A DNA stretch of 64,000 nucleotides from Dinghuibacter silviterrae (GCF_004366355.1 NZ_SODV01000001.1:992001-1056000), one strand, 5' to 3'; counted from the first letter of the stretch, positions 17,145 through 26,684 are shown. Translations and numbers: made by a program. The notes: generated by a model not told the origin, from the letters alone.

Positions 17145-18149
17145 TTACAGTGCCTCCGCCGTCACGGGAACAGCCCTGGGGGACAGGTTCCGGACGTGCT
17201 CGGCGATGTGGCGAATATGATCGGGGGTGGTGCCGCAGCAGCCGCCCACGATATTGACGTATCCTTCCCGTGCCCAGTCTTCCAGGAAGTGGGCTGTTTG
17301 TTCCGGCTGCTCGTCGTACTCACCCATGGTGTTGGGCAGACCGGCGTTGGGATAGGCCGACGTGAAGCAGGCGGCGATCTGGCTGAGCTCCTCGATGTGC
17401 GGCCGCATTTCGGCGGCGCCCAGTGCACAGTTGAGCCCAATACTCAGGGGAGCCGCATGTTGTACGGAGATATAGAACGCCTCCAGGGTCTGGCCGCTCA
17501 GGGTCCGGCCCGAGGCATCGGTGATCGTGCCGCTGATCATGATCGGCAGTTCGGGTATCCCTGTGTCCTTGAAGAATTGCTTGATCGCATAGATCGCCGC
17601 CTTTGCGTTGAGCGTGTCGAATATGGTTTCGATCAACAGGAGGTCCACACCGCCTTCCACCAGGCCCTTGACCTGCTCGTAGTAGGCTTCCGACACTTCG
17701 TCGAAGTAAACCGAACGGAAACCGGGATTGTTCACGTCCGGGGAAAGCGACAGCGTTTTGTTCATTGGCCCGATGGCGCCGGCGACGAAAACGGGCTTAT
17801 CGCTCTGAAATGCCTGGACGGCTTCCCGGGCGATACGCGCGGCCGCCACGTTAATCTCGTAGGCAATGTCCTCCATGTGGTAGTCCGCCATGGATACACG
17901 CTGGGCATTAAATGTATTGGTTTCGATGATGTCCGCCCCGGCCTCCAGGTATTCCAGGTGTATACCTTTGATGATATCGGGTTGGGTCAGGCAGAGAAGG
18001 TCGTTGTTGCCCTTTAGATCGGAGGGCCAGTCCTTGAAGCGTTCTCCCCTGTAGTCTTCCTCCGTCAGCCGGTGGCGCTGGATCATGGTCCCCATGGCGC
18101 CGTCGATGATGAGGATGCGTTTGCGTAAACAATCAGCGATCGTTTCCAT
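17145..18149 (-). CDS. methionine synthase, homocysteine module (split MetH, N-terminal part)
   Basis: 334 residues from [20 protein letters not shown]. The frame extends to 18197, but that part codes through the structured leader and is rejected. It is the zinc-dependent homocysteine S-methyltransferase barrel. The three Zn ligands are in GLNCALGA and VGGCCGTTP, and DGAMGTMIQ and [19 protein letters not shown] align with the MetH N-terminus. It ends after [11 protein letters not shown], in the linker where single-chain MetH continues into the folate domain. Confidence 0.93.
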   Translation of the reverse strand: METIADCLRKRILIIDGAMGTMIQRHRLTEEDYRGERFKDWPSDLKGNNDLLCLTQPDIIKGIHLEYLEAGADIIETNTFNAQRVSMADYHMEDIAYEINVAAARIAREAVQAFQSDKPVFVAGAIGPMNKTLSLSPDVNNPGFRSVYFDEVSEAYYEQVKGLVEGGVDLLLIETIFDTLNAKAAIYAIKQFFKDTGIPELPIMISGTITDASGRTLSGQTLEAFYISVQHAAPLSIGLNCALGAAEMRPHIEELSQIAACFTSAYPNAGLPNTMGEYDEQPEQTAHFLEDWAREGYVNIVGGCCGTTPDHIRHIAEHVRNLSPRAVPVTAEAL

Positions 18150-18275
18150 AAAAAATTCCTCTTTAGGAACTCTATAAACGCGGGGGGTATTGGTCATCCG
18201 GTGGGGGATGCTGCCGAGCGTTTATTAGTTCTGTTCTGAATGTCAGGCCGAACAATAAACAAATCCGCCTGTTGT
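18150..18275 (-). ncRNA. structured 5' leader of the split metH operon (candidate riboswitch/attenuator)
   Basis: The leader lies between the promoter and the ATG at 18149. An 8-bp stem, ATAAACGC (18225-18218 in transcript sense) with GCGTTTAT (18181-18174), encloses a hairpin CATCC-CCCACC-GGATG (18210-18195). It is followed by TTCCT-AAAG-AGGAA (18169-18156) and a run of six T directly before the ATG. The last hairpin is terminator-like and also covers the only AGAGGA sequence near the start. It does not match the SAM-I or cobalamin riboswitch consensus as I know them. Confidence 0.45.
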
Positions 18276-18280
18276 AGGTG

Positions 18281-18311
18281 CAAATGTACGGCATTGACGG
18301 AACATCACAAA
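18281..18311 (-). promoter_or_regulatory. consensus promoter of the split metH operon
   Basis: Minus-strand TTTG (18311-18308), a 19-base spacer and TACATTTG (18288-18281) match the Bacteroidota promoter consensus. The expected start near 18275 gives a leader of about 125 bases, long for this genome. The -33 element overlaps the last codons of recR. Confidence 0.7.
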
Positions 18312-18928
18312 GTCCGCCCCACATACTGTCCAACGGGCAGCCTTCCTGTCAGCGAACGGGCGAGGGTGAGCTCATCGGTGAATTCCAGCTCGCCCCCGAA
18401 GGAGATGCCGCGTGCTATCGTAGTGACAGTCAGGGGATAAGGCTCCAACTGTTTTTGGATATAAAAGATCGTGGTGTCTCCCTGGATGGTGGGGCTTAGG
18501 GCAAAGATGACTTCCTTGACCTCCTCCTCACGGACCCGGCGGACAAGGGCTTCGATGGGCAGTTGGTCGGGACCCACGCCATCCAGCGGGGAGACAACCC
18601 CACCCAGGACGTGATAGGTGCCGTTATACTGGCCCGTGCCCTCTATGGCCATGACATCACGTATGTTTTCTACGACACAGATGGTGTCGGATTTACGGCC
18701 CCGGTCCGCGCAGATGTTGCACAGCGGGCCGTCCGCGATATTGTGACAGCGGGTGCAGAACCGTATCTCACTCCGCATTTTGGCGATCGTGTCGCTAAAA
18801 TGCTGCACGGCTCCCTGTTCCTGCCTGATCAGGTGCAAGACCAGCCTCAAAGCGGTTTTTTTACCGATGCCGGGAAGTTTTGCGAATTCATTCACCGCAT
18901 TTTCCAGCAGGGAAGATGGGAAGATCAT
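18305..18928 (-). CDS. recR: recombination mediator protein RecR
   Basis: 207 residues, normal length. The order is helix-hairpin-helix (LPGIGKKTALRLVLHL), a zinc finger with Cys 58, 61, 70 and 73 (CxxC-x8-CxxC), and a Toprim domain (TICVVENIRDVMAIEGTG, YHVLGG, EVIFALSPTIQGDTT). It acts with RecO/RecF to load RecA at gaps. It is divergent from serC with only 61 bases between the starts. Confidence 0.97.
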   Translation of the reverse strand: MIFPSSLLENAVNEFAKLPGIGKKTALRLVLHLIRQEQGAVQHFSDTIAKMRSEIRFCTRCHNIADGPLCNICADRGRKSDTICVVENIRDVMAIEGTGQYNGTYHVLGGVVSPLDGVGPDQLPIEALVRRVREEEVKEVIFALSPTIQGDTTIFYIQKQLEPYPLTVTTIARGISFGGELEFTDELTLARSLTGRLPVGQYVGRTL

Positions 18929-18932
18929 GACA

Positions 18933-18969
18933 CAAAGATAACAGATAGCCGTATTTTGATGTAGGTTTG
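18933..18969. promoter_or_regulatory. divergent -7 boxes for recR and serC
   Basis: On the minus strand TATCTTTG (18940-18933) ends 4 bases before the recR ATG, so the recR message would be leaderless or nearly so. On the plus strand TAGGTTTG (18962-18969) ends 20 bases before the serC ATG. Both match TAnnTTTG; -33 elements are not convincing. Confidence 0.55.
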
Positions 18970-18989
18970 CACCCTAACTAAGTATCCAG

Positions 18990-20060
18990 ATGATCCACAA
19001 TTTCAATGCCGGGCCATCCATTTTGCCGGATCAGGTGCTACAGGAAGCCGCCCAGGCGGTGCTCAACTTTAACGATACCGGGCTTTCCATCCTGGAGATC
19101 GGTCACCGTACCCCTTTGTTCGAAGCCGTCCTGGATGAAGCCCGTTCCCTGGTCAGGGAGCTGATGTCGCTGGGTTCCCAGTATGAAATCCTGTTCCTCC
19201 ACGGCGGGGGAACCACGCAATTCATGCAAGTGCCCATGAACCTGCTGGACGAAGCAGGGACTGCTGCGTATATCGATACCGGTGTCTGGTCATCGAAAGC
19301 GATTTCCTACGCAAAACTATTCGGAAGAGTCAAGGTCCTGGCTTCCTCCCAGGACGCCAACTATACCTATATCCCCAAGAATTTCAGCGTCGACCCCCCG
19401 GTTACGTACCTGCACATCACCACCAACAACACGATTTACGGTACGGAGTGGCATCGGATCCCCGATGGCAAAGGCGTGCCCCTGGTGGCAGACATGAGCA
19501 GTGACATCATGAGCCGGGTGACGGACTTTTCGAAGTTCGACCTCATCTATGCGGGTGCCCAGAAAAATATGGGCGCCGCGGGTGTCACCCTGGTGGTCCT
19601 CAAGAAATCGCTGCTGGGAAAGGTCCAACGGAAAATCCCCGGCATCCTCGACTACCAGAAGCACATCGAGGCGGGCTCCATGTTGAATACACCGCCCGTC
19701 TTCGCGATCTATGTGACCCTGCTGACGCTGCGCTGGCTGAAAGCGCAAGGGGGTGTGGCCGCCATGGATAAGGCCAACACCGAGAAGGCCGGGTTGTTGT
19801 ACGACGCCCTCGACCGGTTGCCCGTGTTCAAACCCACCGTCGTAAAGGAAGACCGGAGCCGGATGAACGCCTGTTTCGTGATGAAGGACCCGGCCCTGGA
19901 GCAGGCTTTTGCAGAGCGTTGCAAACAGGAAGGGATGTACGGGGTCAAAGGACACCGGAGTGTGGGTGGTTTCAGGATCAGCCTGTACAACGCCCTGCCC
20001 TTGTCCAGCGTGAAGGATATAGTGGCATTGATGGAAGACTTTGCAAAAACACACGGTTAA
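18990..20060 (+). CDS. serC: phosphoserine aminotransferase
   Basis: 356 residues, normal length. The PLP enzyme converts 3-phosphohydroxypyruvate to phosphoserine (and acts in PLP synthesis in some bacteria). Motifs are NFNAGPSILPDQVLQEA, FLHGGGTTQFMQVPMNL, DMSSDIMSR, the PLP-lysine segment IYAGAQKNMGAAG and the C-terminal GHRSVGGFRISLYNALP. The DUF1015 gene follows after 26 bases, an association seen in other Bacteroidota. Confidence 0.97.
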   Translation: MIHNFNAGPSILPDQVLQEAAQAVLNFNDTGLSILEIGHRTPLFEAVLDEARSLVRELMSLGSQYEILFLHGGGTTQFMQVPMNLLDEAGTAAYIDTGVWSSKAISYAKLFGRVKVLASSQDANYTYIPKNFSVDPPVTYLHITTNNTIYGTEWHRIPDGKGVPLVADMSSDIMSRVTDFSKFDLIYAGAQKNMGAAGVTLVVLKKSLLGKVQRKIPGILDYQKHIEAGSMLNTPPVFAIYVTLLTLRWLKAQGGVAAMDKANTEKAGLLYDALDRLPVFKPTVVKEDRSRMNACFVMKDPALEQAFAERCKQEGMYGVKGHRSVGGFRISLYNALPLSSVKDIVALMEDFAKTHG

Positions 20061-20086
20061 GACGCAAAACACCTTTATTGGATATT

Positions 20087-21316
20087 ATGGCAATCATCGC
20101 ACCTTTTAAAGCACTTAGACCCCAGGCGCAGTATGCCCGGCAAGTCGCCTCAAAGCCCTACGACGTATTGAACTCCAAAGAGGCGAAGGTGGAGGCGCAG
20201 GGGAATCCCAATTCTTTCCTGCACGTCACCAAGTCGGAGATAGACCTGCCGGAAGGCACGGACATTCATTCCGCGGAAGTCTATGCAAAGGCCAAGGAGA
20301 ACCTGTATGCCTTTTTGCAAAGGGAGGTCGTTTTCCAGGAGGCAAAACCCTGTTATTACATTTACCAGCTCGTGATGAACGGCCGCAGCCAGACGGGTCT
20401 GGTGTGCGTCAGCAGCATCCAGGACTATACGACGGGACAGATCAAGAAACACGAACTCACCAGGCCCGAAAAGGAGCTGGACCGGATCAACCATATCAAG
20501 ACGACCGGTGCGCAGACGGGGAATGTGTTCTTAGCCTACAGGGACATCCCGGCGGTCAGCCACCTGGTCGGGAAGTGGATCTCGGAAAAGACGCCGGTTT
20601 ATGACTTCGAGGCTGACGACCAGGTGCGGCATACGGTCTGGGTGATCAATGACGAACCGGTCATCGCGCAGATCACGGCCCTTTTTGGCCAGCCTTCCAT
20701 CTGTACCTATATCGCCGACGGTCATCACCGCGCGGCATCCGCCGCCAAGGTGCGCTCGGAACTAAGCACGACGCCTACAGAGGCCTCGGCGTATTTCCTG
20801 ACTACGCTCTTCCCCTCCAGCCAGCTCCACATCATGGACTACAACCGCGTTGTCAAGGACCTGAATGGTTTGAGCGAAGCCGCTTTCCTGGAACGTCTGG
20901 GCGAATCTTTTACCATCACACCCTCTACCTCCGCCGTGGCGCCCGGTTTCTTGCACGAGTTCGGCATGTATCTTGGAGGCAAATGGTATACGTTGCAGGC
21001 AAAACCGGGTACCTACAAAAACGATCCGATCGGCGTCCTGGACGTGACCGTCCTACAGGAGCGCCTGCTGGCGCCCATCCTCGGGATCGATGATCCCAGG
21101 ACCAATACCCGGATCGATTTCGTGGGGGGCATCCGCGGCCTGGGCGAACTCGAATCCAGGGTCAACAGCGGTGAGATGGCCGTCGCCTTTAGCCTGCACC
21201 CCGTCACCATCGAACAGCTTTTTGACATCGCCGACAGCGGCCAGGTGATGCCGCCCAAAAGCACCTGGTTCGAACCAAAGCTCCGGGACGGTCTGTTGAC
21301 GCATTTGATTTATTAA
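20087..21316 (+). CDS. DUF1015 family protein
   Basis: 409 residues from MAIIAPFKALRPQAQYARQV. The frame is open upstream into serC, but this start opens the conserved family sequence. Motifs are SKPYDVLNSKEA, NPNSFLHVTKSEID, the central YIADGHHRAASAA (probable active-site or metal site) and FVGGIRGLGELE. The family sits with serine biosynthesis genes in many genomes; its reaction is unknown. It is cytosolic. Confidence 0.88.
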   Translation: MAIIAPFKALRPQAQYARQVASKPYDVLNSKEAKVEAQGNPNSFLHVTKSEIDLPEGTDIHSAEVYAKAKENLYAFLQREVVFQEAKPCYYIYQLVMNGRSQTGLVCVSSIQDYTTGQIKKHELTRPEKELDRINHIKTTGAQTGNVFLAYRDIPAVSHLVGKWISEKTPVYDFEADDQVRHTVWVINDEPVIAQITALFGQPSICTYIADGHHRAASAAKVRSELSTTPTEASAYFLTTLFPSSQLHIMDYNRVVKDLNGLSEAAFLERLGESFTITPSTSAVAPGFLHEFGMYLGGKWYTLQAKPGTYKNDPIGVLDVTVLQERLLAPILGIDDPRTNTRIDFVGGIRGLGELESRVNSGEMAVAFSLHPVTIEQLFDIADSGQVMPPKSTWFEPKLRDGLLTHLIY

Positions 21317-21329
21317 AAACCAGTGAACC

Positions 21330-22364
21330 ATGAATATACTGAGGTCCGGGATGTTGTTCGGGCTGTTGGTGGCGGGGTTTTCCCTGCGCGCCCAAAGCGT
21401 AAAGGAGGAGTTGGAAACGGGGAATTCCCTGATGCAGGGAGGTGACTTTTCCAACGCGATCGCCGTGTTGTCAAAAGCCCATAGCCAGGAACCCGGAAAC
21501 CTGGAGGTGGTCAAAAGCCTGGCATTTTCCTACTATCTGTCAAAGGACTATACCAAGGCACTGGACGTGATCAAGCCGATGATCGACGGGGACGGTGGGG
21601 ACGATGCGTGTTTCCAGATCGCCGGGAATATTTATGTGTCGCTTGCCCAAAACAAGGAGGCCGAGAAACTGTATAGAAAAGCCCTCAAAAAATTCCCCGA
21701 CTCCGGGCCATTGTATGCCGACTTCGGGATCTTCCTCGGCAGCCTCGCCGAAGGACCGGACGCGATCAGGATTTGGGAGCAGGGGATAGAGGCCGATCCG
21801 AGCTATCCCGGGAACTATTACTATGCCTCCAAATACTATTATACCGTAGACCTGACCTGGAGCATCCTTTATGGAGAGGTCTTCGTAAATATGGAAAGCC
21901 TGACCCGGCGCACCCCGGAGATCAAGGCCCTGTTGCTGGACAGCTATAAGAAAATATTTTCCAAGGACGAATACCTGAATCCCCTCGTCGACAGGAAAGG
22001 GCGCCCCGTCAACGAGTTTGAAAATGACGTCCGGGCTACCTTACGCGCCAACGCCTCGGCCCTGGGCGGTGGGATCAACGAAGAATCCCTGACCGCCCTG
22101 CGCAGCAGGTTTGTCCTCGACTGGTTTAGCAAATATGCCACCCAGTTCCCCTACCGGTTGTTCGACTACCAAAGACAGCTCCTGCAACAGGGGATGTTCA
22201 CTGCCTACAACCAGTGGATCTTTGGCAGCGCAGAGGATGAAAAGACCTATAACAGCTGGGTAAGCGCCCACAACGACGAGTTCAATACGTACTACGGTTT
22301 TGCGCGGGGAAGGGTATTTAAGATACCGAAGGGGCAGTATTACCAAACAAAAGAAAAAGAGTAA
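21330..22364 (+). CDS. exported tetratricopeptide-repeat protein
   Basis: 344 residues with a signal peptide (MNILRSGMLFGLLVAGFSLRAQ). TPR-like helical repeats span about 25-165 (GNSLMQGGDFSNAIAVLSKA, YLSKDYTKALDVI, NKEAEKLYRKALKKFPDSGP). The C-terminal half (170-340) is a unique helical region with a hydrophilic end. It is probably a periplasmic scaffold. It begins 13 bases after DUF1015. The function is unknown. Confidence 0.7.
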   Translation: MNILRSGMLFGLLVAGFSLRAQSVKEELETGNSLMQGGDFSNAIAVLSKAHSQEPGNLEVVKSLAFSYYLSKDYTKALDVIKPMIDGDGGDDACFQIAGNIYVSLAQNKEAEKLYRKALKKFPDSGPLYADFGIFLGSLAEGPDAIRIWEQGIEADPSYPGNYYYASKYYYTVDLTWSILYGEVFVNMESLTRRTPEIKALLLDSYKKIFSKDEYLNPLVDRKGRPVNEFENDVRATLRANASALGGGINEESLTALRSRFVLDWFSKYATQFPYRLFDYQRQLLQQGMFTAYNQWIFGSAEDEKTYNSWVSAHNDEFNTYYGFARGRVFKIPKGQYYQTKEKE

Positions 22365-22408
22365 CTTCCGGGCTCCGGGGGGTCCCCCTGGCAATAAATG
22401 TTTGCCTT

Positions 22409-24208
22409 ATGCTGAATGCCCGAACCCGATTGTTTGACAGCCTGGACATCCAACTGGAGCGTTTTCATAAACCCAACATGCTGGCCGCCAAGGAAGAAGG
22501 CCGCTGGAAAACCTACGCTACCTCGGAGATCAAAGACCTCGTGGACCGGTTGAGCCTGGGGCTCCTTCGCTTAGGCGTGAGCGGTCACGACATGACCCCG
22601 GAAAGGCAGGACAAGATCGCCATCATCAGCAACAACCGGCCCGAATGGGTCGTCACCGACCTGGCCGTCCAACAGGTGGGCGCGGTCCTCACCCCCATCT
22701 ATCCCACGACCAATCCCGTGGAGCTGGAATTTATCCTCCAGGACGCCCAGGTCAAATACATGTTTGTCAACAACCAGGAGCAGCTTGATAAGGTCCGCGC
22801 GCTTCAACCCCGGGTGCCGTCGCTGCAAAAGATCTTTACCTTCGACCCGGTATCCGGGGCGGACCATTGGGAGGTGCTTCTCGATGGCGGCCTTTTGGAA
22901 GACAAAGCCCGTCTTCAAACGATAAAGGACGGCATACACCCCGATCACCTGGCCACCATCATTTACACGTCCGGCACGACCGGTACGCCCAAGGGCGTCA
23001 TGCTCAGCCACCGGAACATCGTCTCCAACGTGATCATGGCGAAGGAAAGCTTCCCTTTTCCCGACGCACCCGAGACAAAGGTCCTGAGCTTTCTCCCCCT
23101 CAACCATATTTTCGAGCGCTGTGTGACCTATATCTATCTCTTTAGCGGGATCAGCATCTATTACGCCGAGAGCATGGATACCATTGCCGCCAATCTCCGG
23201 GAGATCAGCCCCGATGGTTTTACGACTGTCCCCCGTCTCCTGGAAAAAGTATACGAGCGCATCATGGCGACGGCCCACGAATTAAAAGGGATCAAAAAGA
23301 CGTTGTTCTTCTGGGCGCTCCGGCTCGGGGAAAAGTATGACAACCGGGACCCGGGCTCTTTTGGCTACCGCATCCAGCTGGCCCTGGCGAACAAACTCAT
23401 TTTCTCCAAGTGGCGCGCCGCCCTGGGAAACAACATCAGCTTTATCGTCACCGGCGGCGCCGCCTGCCAGGAGCGTCTCCTGAGGATCTTCAACGCGGGG
23501 CGCGTCCCGGTGTATGAAGGCTACGGCCCCACCGAACACAGCCCGGTGATCAGCGTCAACCGCCGCGCACCGGAAGGCCTCACCAAATTTGGCTCCGTGG
23601 GACCCGTCATCAATGGCACAGAGCTAAAGCTGGCCGAAGACGGCGAGATCTGCGTCAAATCCCCCAGCGTGATGATGGGCTATTACAAACGCCCTGACCT
23701 CACCGCCGAAGTCATCATCGACGGCTGGCTGCACACCGGAGACATCGGTATCCTGGAAGAAGGAACATTCCTAAAGATCACCGACCGCAAAAAAGAGCTT
23801 TTCAAAACCAGCGGCGGCAAGTACGTAGCGCCCCAGGCGGTGGAAGGCAAAATGAAGGACAGCCCCTATATCGAACAGGTCATGGTCGTTGGGCCGGAGC
23901 GAAAGTTCGTGGGGGCGTTGATTGTTCCCTCTTTTACTTCCCTAAAAAAATGGTGTGTCGCAAACGGGGTGCCCTTCGACACCAACGAAGCCGTTGTCAG
24001 AGAACCGCGTGTGCTGGCGCTTTTCCAGGAAGAGGTCGAGCGTTGCAACCAGACCCTGAACCATATCGAGCAGGTGAAGAAATTCGAATTGCTTCCGCAC
24101 GAGTGGACGGTCGACAAAGGGGAAATGACGCCGAAGCTGAGTATGAAGCGGAAAGTCATCACCGAGCATTATGCGACGGTGATCGAGCGCATTTATGCCG
24201 AAGTTTAG
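22409..24208 (+). CDS. long-chain acyl-CoA synthetase (AMP-forming)
   Basis: 599 residues of the ANL superfamily, the FAA1/FadD15-like long-chain class. The P-loop TIIYTSGTTGTPKGVML, the LPLNHIFERC segment, GYGPTEHSPVIS and the hinge DGWLHTGDIGILEEGTFLKI are present, followed by the acyl-CoA synthetase C-terminal Lys region (TPKLSMKRK). It activates fatty acids with ATP and CoA at the membrane face. Its TAG interleaves with the TAA of the convergent cydB (4-base overlap). Confidence 0.93.
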   Translation: MLNARTRLFDSLDIQLERFHKPNMLAAKEEGRWKTYATSEIKDLVDRLSLGLLRLGVSGHDMTPERQDKIAIISNNRPEWVVTDLAVQQVGAVLTPIYPTTNPVELEFILQDAQVKYMFVNNQEQLDKVRALQPRVPSLQKIFTFDPVSGADHWEVLLDGGLLEDKARLQTIKDGIHPDHLATIIYTSGTTGTPKGVMLSHRNIVSNVIMAKESFPFPDAPETKVLSFLPLNHIFERCVTYIYLFSGISIYYAESMDTIAANLREISPDGFTTVPRLLEKVYERIMATAHELKGIKKTLFFWALRLGEKYDNRDPGSFGYRIQLALANKLIFSKWRAALGNNISFIVTGGAACQERLLRIFNAGRVPVYEGYGPTEHSPVISVNRRAPEGLTKFGSVGPVINGTELKLAEDGEICVKSPSVMMGYYKRPDLTAEVIIDGWLHTGDIGILEEGTFLKITDRKKELFKTSGGKYVAPQAVEGKMKDSPYIEQVMVVGPERKFVGALIVPSFTSLKKWCVANGVPFDTNEAVVREPRVLALFQEEVERCNQTLNHIEQVKKFELLPHEWTVDKGEMTPKLSMKRKVITEHYATVIERIYAEV

Positions 24209-25239
24209 TAGCTCATTTCATCCAGCTTTACCTTCCCCTTAAAGGTCCAGAACACAAACGTCGTGTAAGACGCCACCAGCGGCACCCCGATGGCCGCGAT
24301 CGTCAGAAGGATCCGCAAGGTCTTTTCGGAAGAGGAGGCGTTGTGCACCGTCAGGTTCCAATCCTCATTTAAGCTGGACAACACCAGGTTGGGATACAAC
24401 TCTATCGCGACAATCACCAGGAGCAGGCTGATCGTCAGGGCTGACGAAAAAAAGGCCTTCAGGTACTGCTGTTTGGAGATGCTCCGGGTGACGTTTGCGA
24501 TCGCCAGCACCATGATCACCGGCACGCCAAAAAGCCACACATGGGATTTGATCTGGTGGGAAAGATGGGGGATATACAGGATCGTATAAAAGCTTAACAA
24601 CAGGATACAGATCACAAAGAAAATGGTCATGTTCTTGACGATGATCGTCAGTTTTGTATACAGCCGTTTTTCGGTCTTCATGACCAGGTAGATCGCCCCG
24701 TGCATCATAAAGAGCGCCAACGTCGTGACCCCCACCATCACCGCATAGGGATTCAGAAAGTCAAACACCCCGCCCTGGTAGACCCCGTTCTTGTCGATCG
24801 GCAATCCCAGCAGACAGTTTCCTAAGATCAGCCCCAGCGCAAACGTCACCAGGATGCTGGACCCGCAATAACAGATATCCCAGGCCTTGCGCCACCATAA
24901 CATCGGCTCCTTGCTCCGGAACTCTATCGAGATCGCACGGGTGATGAGGGCGACAAGAAAGACCATAAAGGGGATATAAAAGGCCGAGAAAACCGCGGCG
25001 TACACCTTTGGAAAACCCGCAAACAAAGCGCCCCCGCCGATCACCAGCCACACTTCGTTCCCGTCCCAGACGGGGCCGATGGCGTTGAGGGCCGTCCTCC
25101 TGCTTTCCTCCTTGTTAAAGAACAGGTGGATGGCGCCCGCGCCCAGGTCAAAACCGTCCAGGATCGCGTACCCGGAGAAGGAGGCGCCCACGACGAGGTA
25201 CCACCAGGTGGCATAGTCAAGTCCCAGGAATGTTGCCAT
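24205..25239 (-). CDS. cydB: cytochrome bd ubiquinol oxidase subunit II
   Basis: 344 residues with about eight to nine membrane segments. The N-terminal YAILDGFDLGAGAIHLFF and GPVWDGNEVWLVIGGGALFAGFP motifs are diagnostic of CydB. It is the second subunit of the high-affinity quinol oxidase in the inner membrane. It starts 11 bases downstream of the cydA stop. No cydX-like small ORF is evident in the 11-base gap. Confidence 0.96.
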   Translation of the reverse strand: MATFLGLDYATWWYLVVGASFSGYAILDGFDLGAGAIHLFFNKEESRRTALNAIGPVWDGNEVWLVIGGGALFAGFPKVYAAVFSAFYIPFMVFLVALITRAISIEFRSKEPMLWWRKAWDICYCGSSILVTFALGLILGNCLLGLPIDKNGVYQGGVFDFLNPYAVMVGVTTLALFMMHGAIYLVMKTEKRLYTKLTIIVKNMTIFFVICILLLSFYTILYIPHLSHQIKSHVWLFGVPVIMVLAIANVTRSISKQQYLKAFFSSALTISLLLVIVAIELYPNLVLSSLNEDWNLTVHNASSSEKTLRILLTIAAIGVPLVASYTTFVFWTFKGKVKLDEMSY

Positions 25240-25250
25240 ACGTCAAAGTT

Positions 25251-26648
25251 TTAGTGTCCGGCTGTTTCGCCCGTCGGCCCGAAGTGCTCCGCCATATCCC
25301 GGTGCATGGAACTGTGCATTTCCTCTGCCGCCCAATTCGGTCCGTGTGTGATCTTACGGTTCAACAGGAACACGAACAAGGCGAACAACCCTATATACAC
25401 CAGGACAAATAGAATCAGGGAGAAAATAACCTGCCCCGCCTTCACTGCCTCTGAAAGCGCGGCCGACGTCCTTAACAGCCCATAAACCACCCATGGCTGG
25501 CGACCCATCTCCGCCGTGAACCACCCCGCCTGGTTCGCCAGTTGCGGAAGAAGCACCGACCAGACGAAAATGCGCAGAACCCAGGGCTTGTCAAAAAGCG
25601 TATCCCGTCTCAGCCAAAAAGCAGCGACGGTGGTCAGCAGGATCATCAGGGTCCCCAGCGTGATCATCAGGTGATACACCTGAAAAACGCCGTTGACCTG
25701 ACCGGGTCTGTCCCCGATTGGTGTGGCCCTCAACCCCTGAACCGGCGCGTGAAAGTCACCGTATGTCAGGAAGCTCAACCCGCCCGGTATGCTCAGACCG
25801 TGGGTTTGTTCGTGTTGCTGGTCCACCCAGCCAAACAGGTACATCGGCGCCGGGGCGCTGGTGTCGAAATGGCCTTCCATGGCCGCGAGTTTGGCCGGCT
25901 GGTAGTGCGCCACCACCTTTGCCGACCGGTCACCGATAAAAAGCTGCGCCCAGGACGACAAAAAGGCAATGACCAAAGCGATCTTGAAGGAAGACTTGGC
26001 AAACTCGATGTATTTTTTGTGCAGCAGATACCACGCGCTGATGCTCAGCACGAGAAAGGACCCCGCCAGGAAGGCGCCGACCCAGACGTGCAGCACACGA
26101 TCGATCGATGAAGGATTAAACACCATGGCCCAGAAGTCCGTGATCTCCGCCCGGGCATCCATCCCCGATCCCACGATGTGAAAACCCGCCGGAGTTTGTT
26201 GCCAGGAATTCGCCACCACGATCCAGATCGCCGAAAACATCGACCCCAGCGTCACCATGACGGTGGCCAGGAAGTGCGTCCGGGGCTTTACGCGGTTCCA
26301 CCCAAACAAAAGGATACCCAGAAACCCGGATTCCAACGCAAAAGCAAAAATCCCTTCCGCCGACAACGCGCTCCCAAACACATCCCCCACGTATTTCGAA
26401 TAGACCGCCCAGTTCGTGCCGAACTCGAATTCCATGACGATCCCCGTCGCCACCCCGATCCCGAAAATGAGGGCGAAGATGCGCGTATAGAATTTTGTCA
26501 TGGTCTCGTAGAGCTTGTTACCCGTTTTCAGGTACATGCCCTCCATGCATACCATGACCAGGCCGAGGCCAATGCTTAAAGGTGGATAGATATAATGGAA
26601 AGAAATCGTGAAGGCAAACTGTATCCTGGACAATATTTCGACGCTCAT
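25251..26648 (-). CDS. cydA: cytochrome bd ubiquinol oxidase subunit I
   Basis: 465 residues from [20 protein letters not shown]. The alternative start at 26669 adds 7 residues through the palindrome and is rejected. Heme and quinol features are visible: the His in [34 protein letters not shown], the Q-loop start [12 protein letters not shown] and the C-terminal [11 protein letters not shown]. It reduces oxygen at low concentration. The short Q-loop is normal for non-enteric CydA. Confidence 0.96.
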   Translation of the reverse strand: MSVEILSRIQFAFTISFHYIYPPLSIGLGLVMVCMEGMYLKTGNKLYETMTKFYTRIFALIFGIGVATGIVMEFEFGTNWAVYSKYVGDVFGSALSAEGIFAFALESGFLGILLFGWNRVKPRTHFLATVMVTLGSMFSAIWIVVANSWQQTPAGFHIVGSGMDARAEITDFWAMVFNPSSIDRVLHVWVGAFLAGSFLVLSISAWYLLHKKYIEFAKSSFKIALVIAFLSSWAQLFIGDRSAKVVAHYQPAKLAAMEGHFDTSAPAPMYLFGWVDQQHEQTHGLSIPGGLSFLTYGDFHAPVQGLRATPIGDRPGQVNGVFQVYHLMITLGTLMILLTTVAAFWLRRDTLFDKPWVLRIFVWSVLLPQLANQAGWFTAEMGRQPWVVYGLLRTSAALSEAVKAGQVIFSLILFVLVYIGLFALFVFLLNRKITHGPNWAAEEMHSSMHRDMAEHFGPTGETAGH

Positions 26649-26659
26649 AGAACAGGATT

Positions 26660-26674
26660 GTACCTGCAAGGTAC
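26660..26674. promoter_or_regulatory. palindrome upstream of cydA
   Basis: GTACCT-GCA-AGGTAC, a 6-bp inverted repeat 11 bases before the cydA ATG and in the 36-base gap after the outer-membrane protein gene. On the minus strand it overlaps TACCTTGC, one base off a TAnnTTTG box, so it could be an operator on a cydAB promoter. No regulator can be named. Confidence 0.35.
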
Positions 26675-26684
26675 ACCCGCGGCG

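Noticed and set aside
16794-18017. 407-codon plus-strand ORF
   Set aside because: It lies antisense to both metH parts, which have full conserved domains. Its product is rich in Gly, Asp, Val and His with no family features, as expected for a shadow frame in GC-rich sequence.
18305-18311. Overlap of the metH promoter with recR as evidence for a misannotated recR end
   Set aside because: The RecR C-terminus (GRLPVGQYVGRTL) has a normal length and ending; overlap of a -33 box with an upstream gene end is common.
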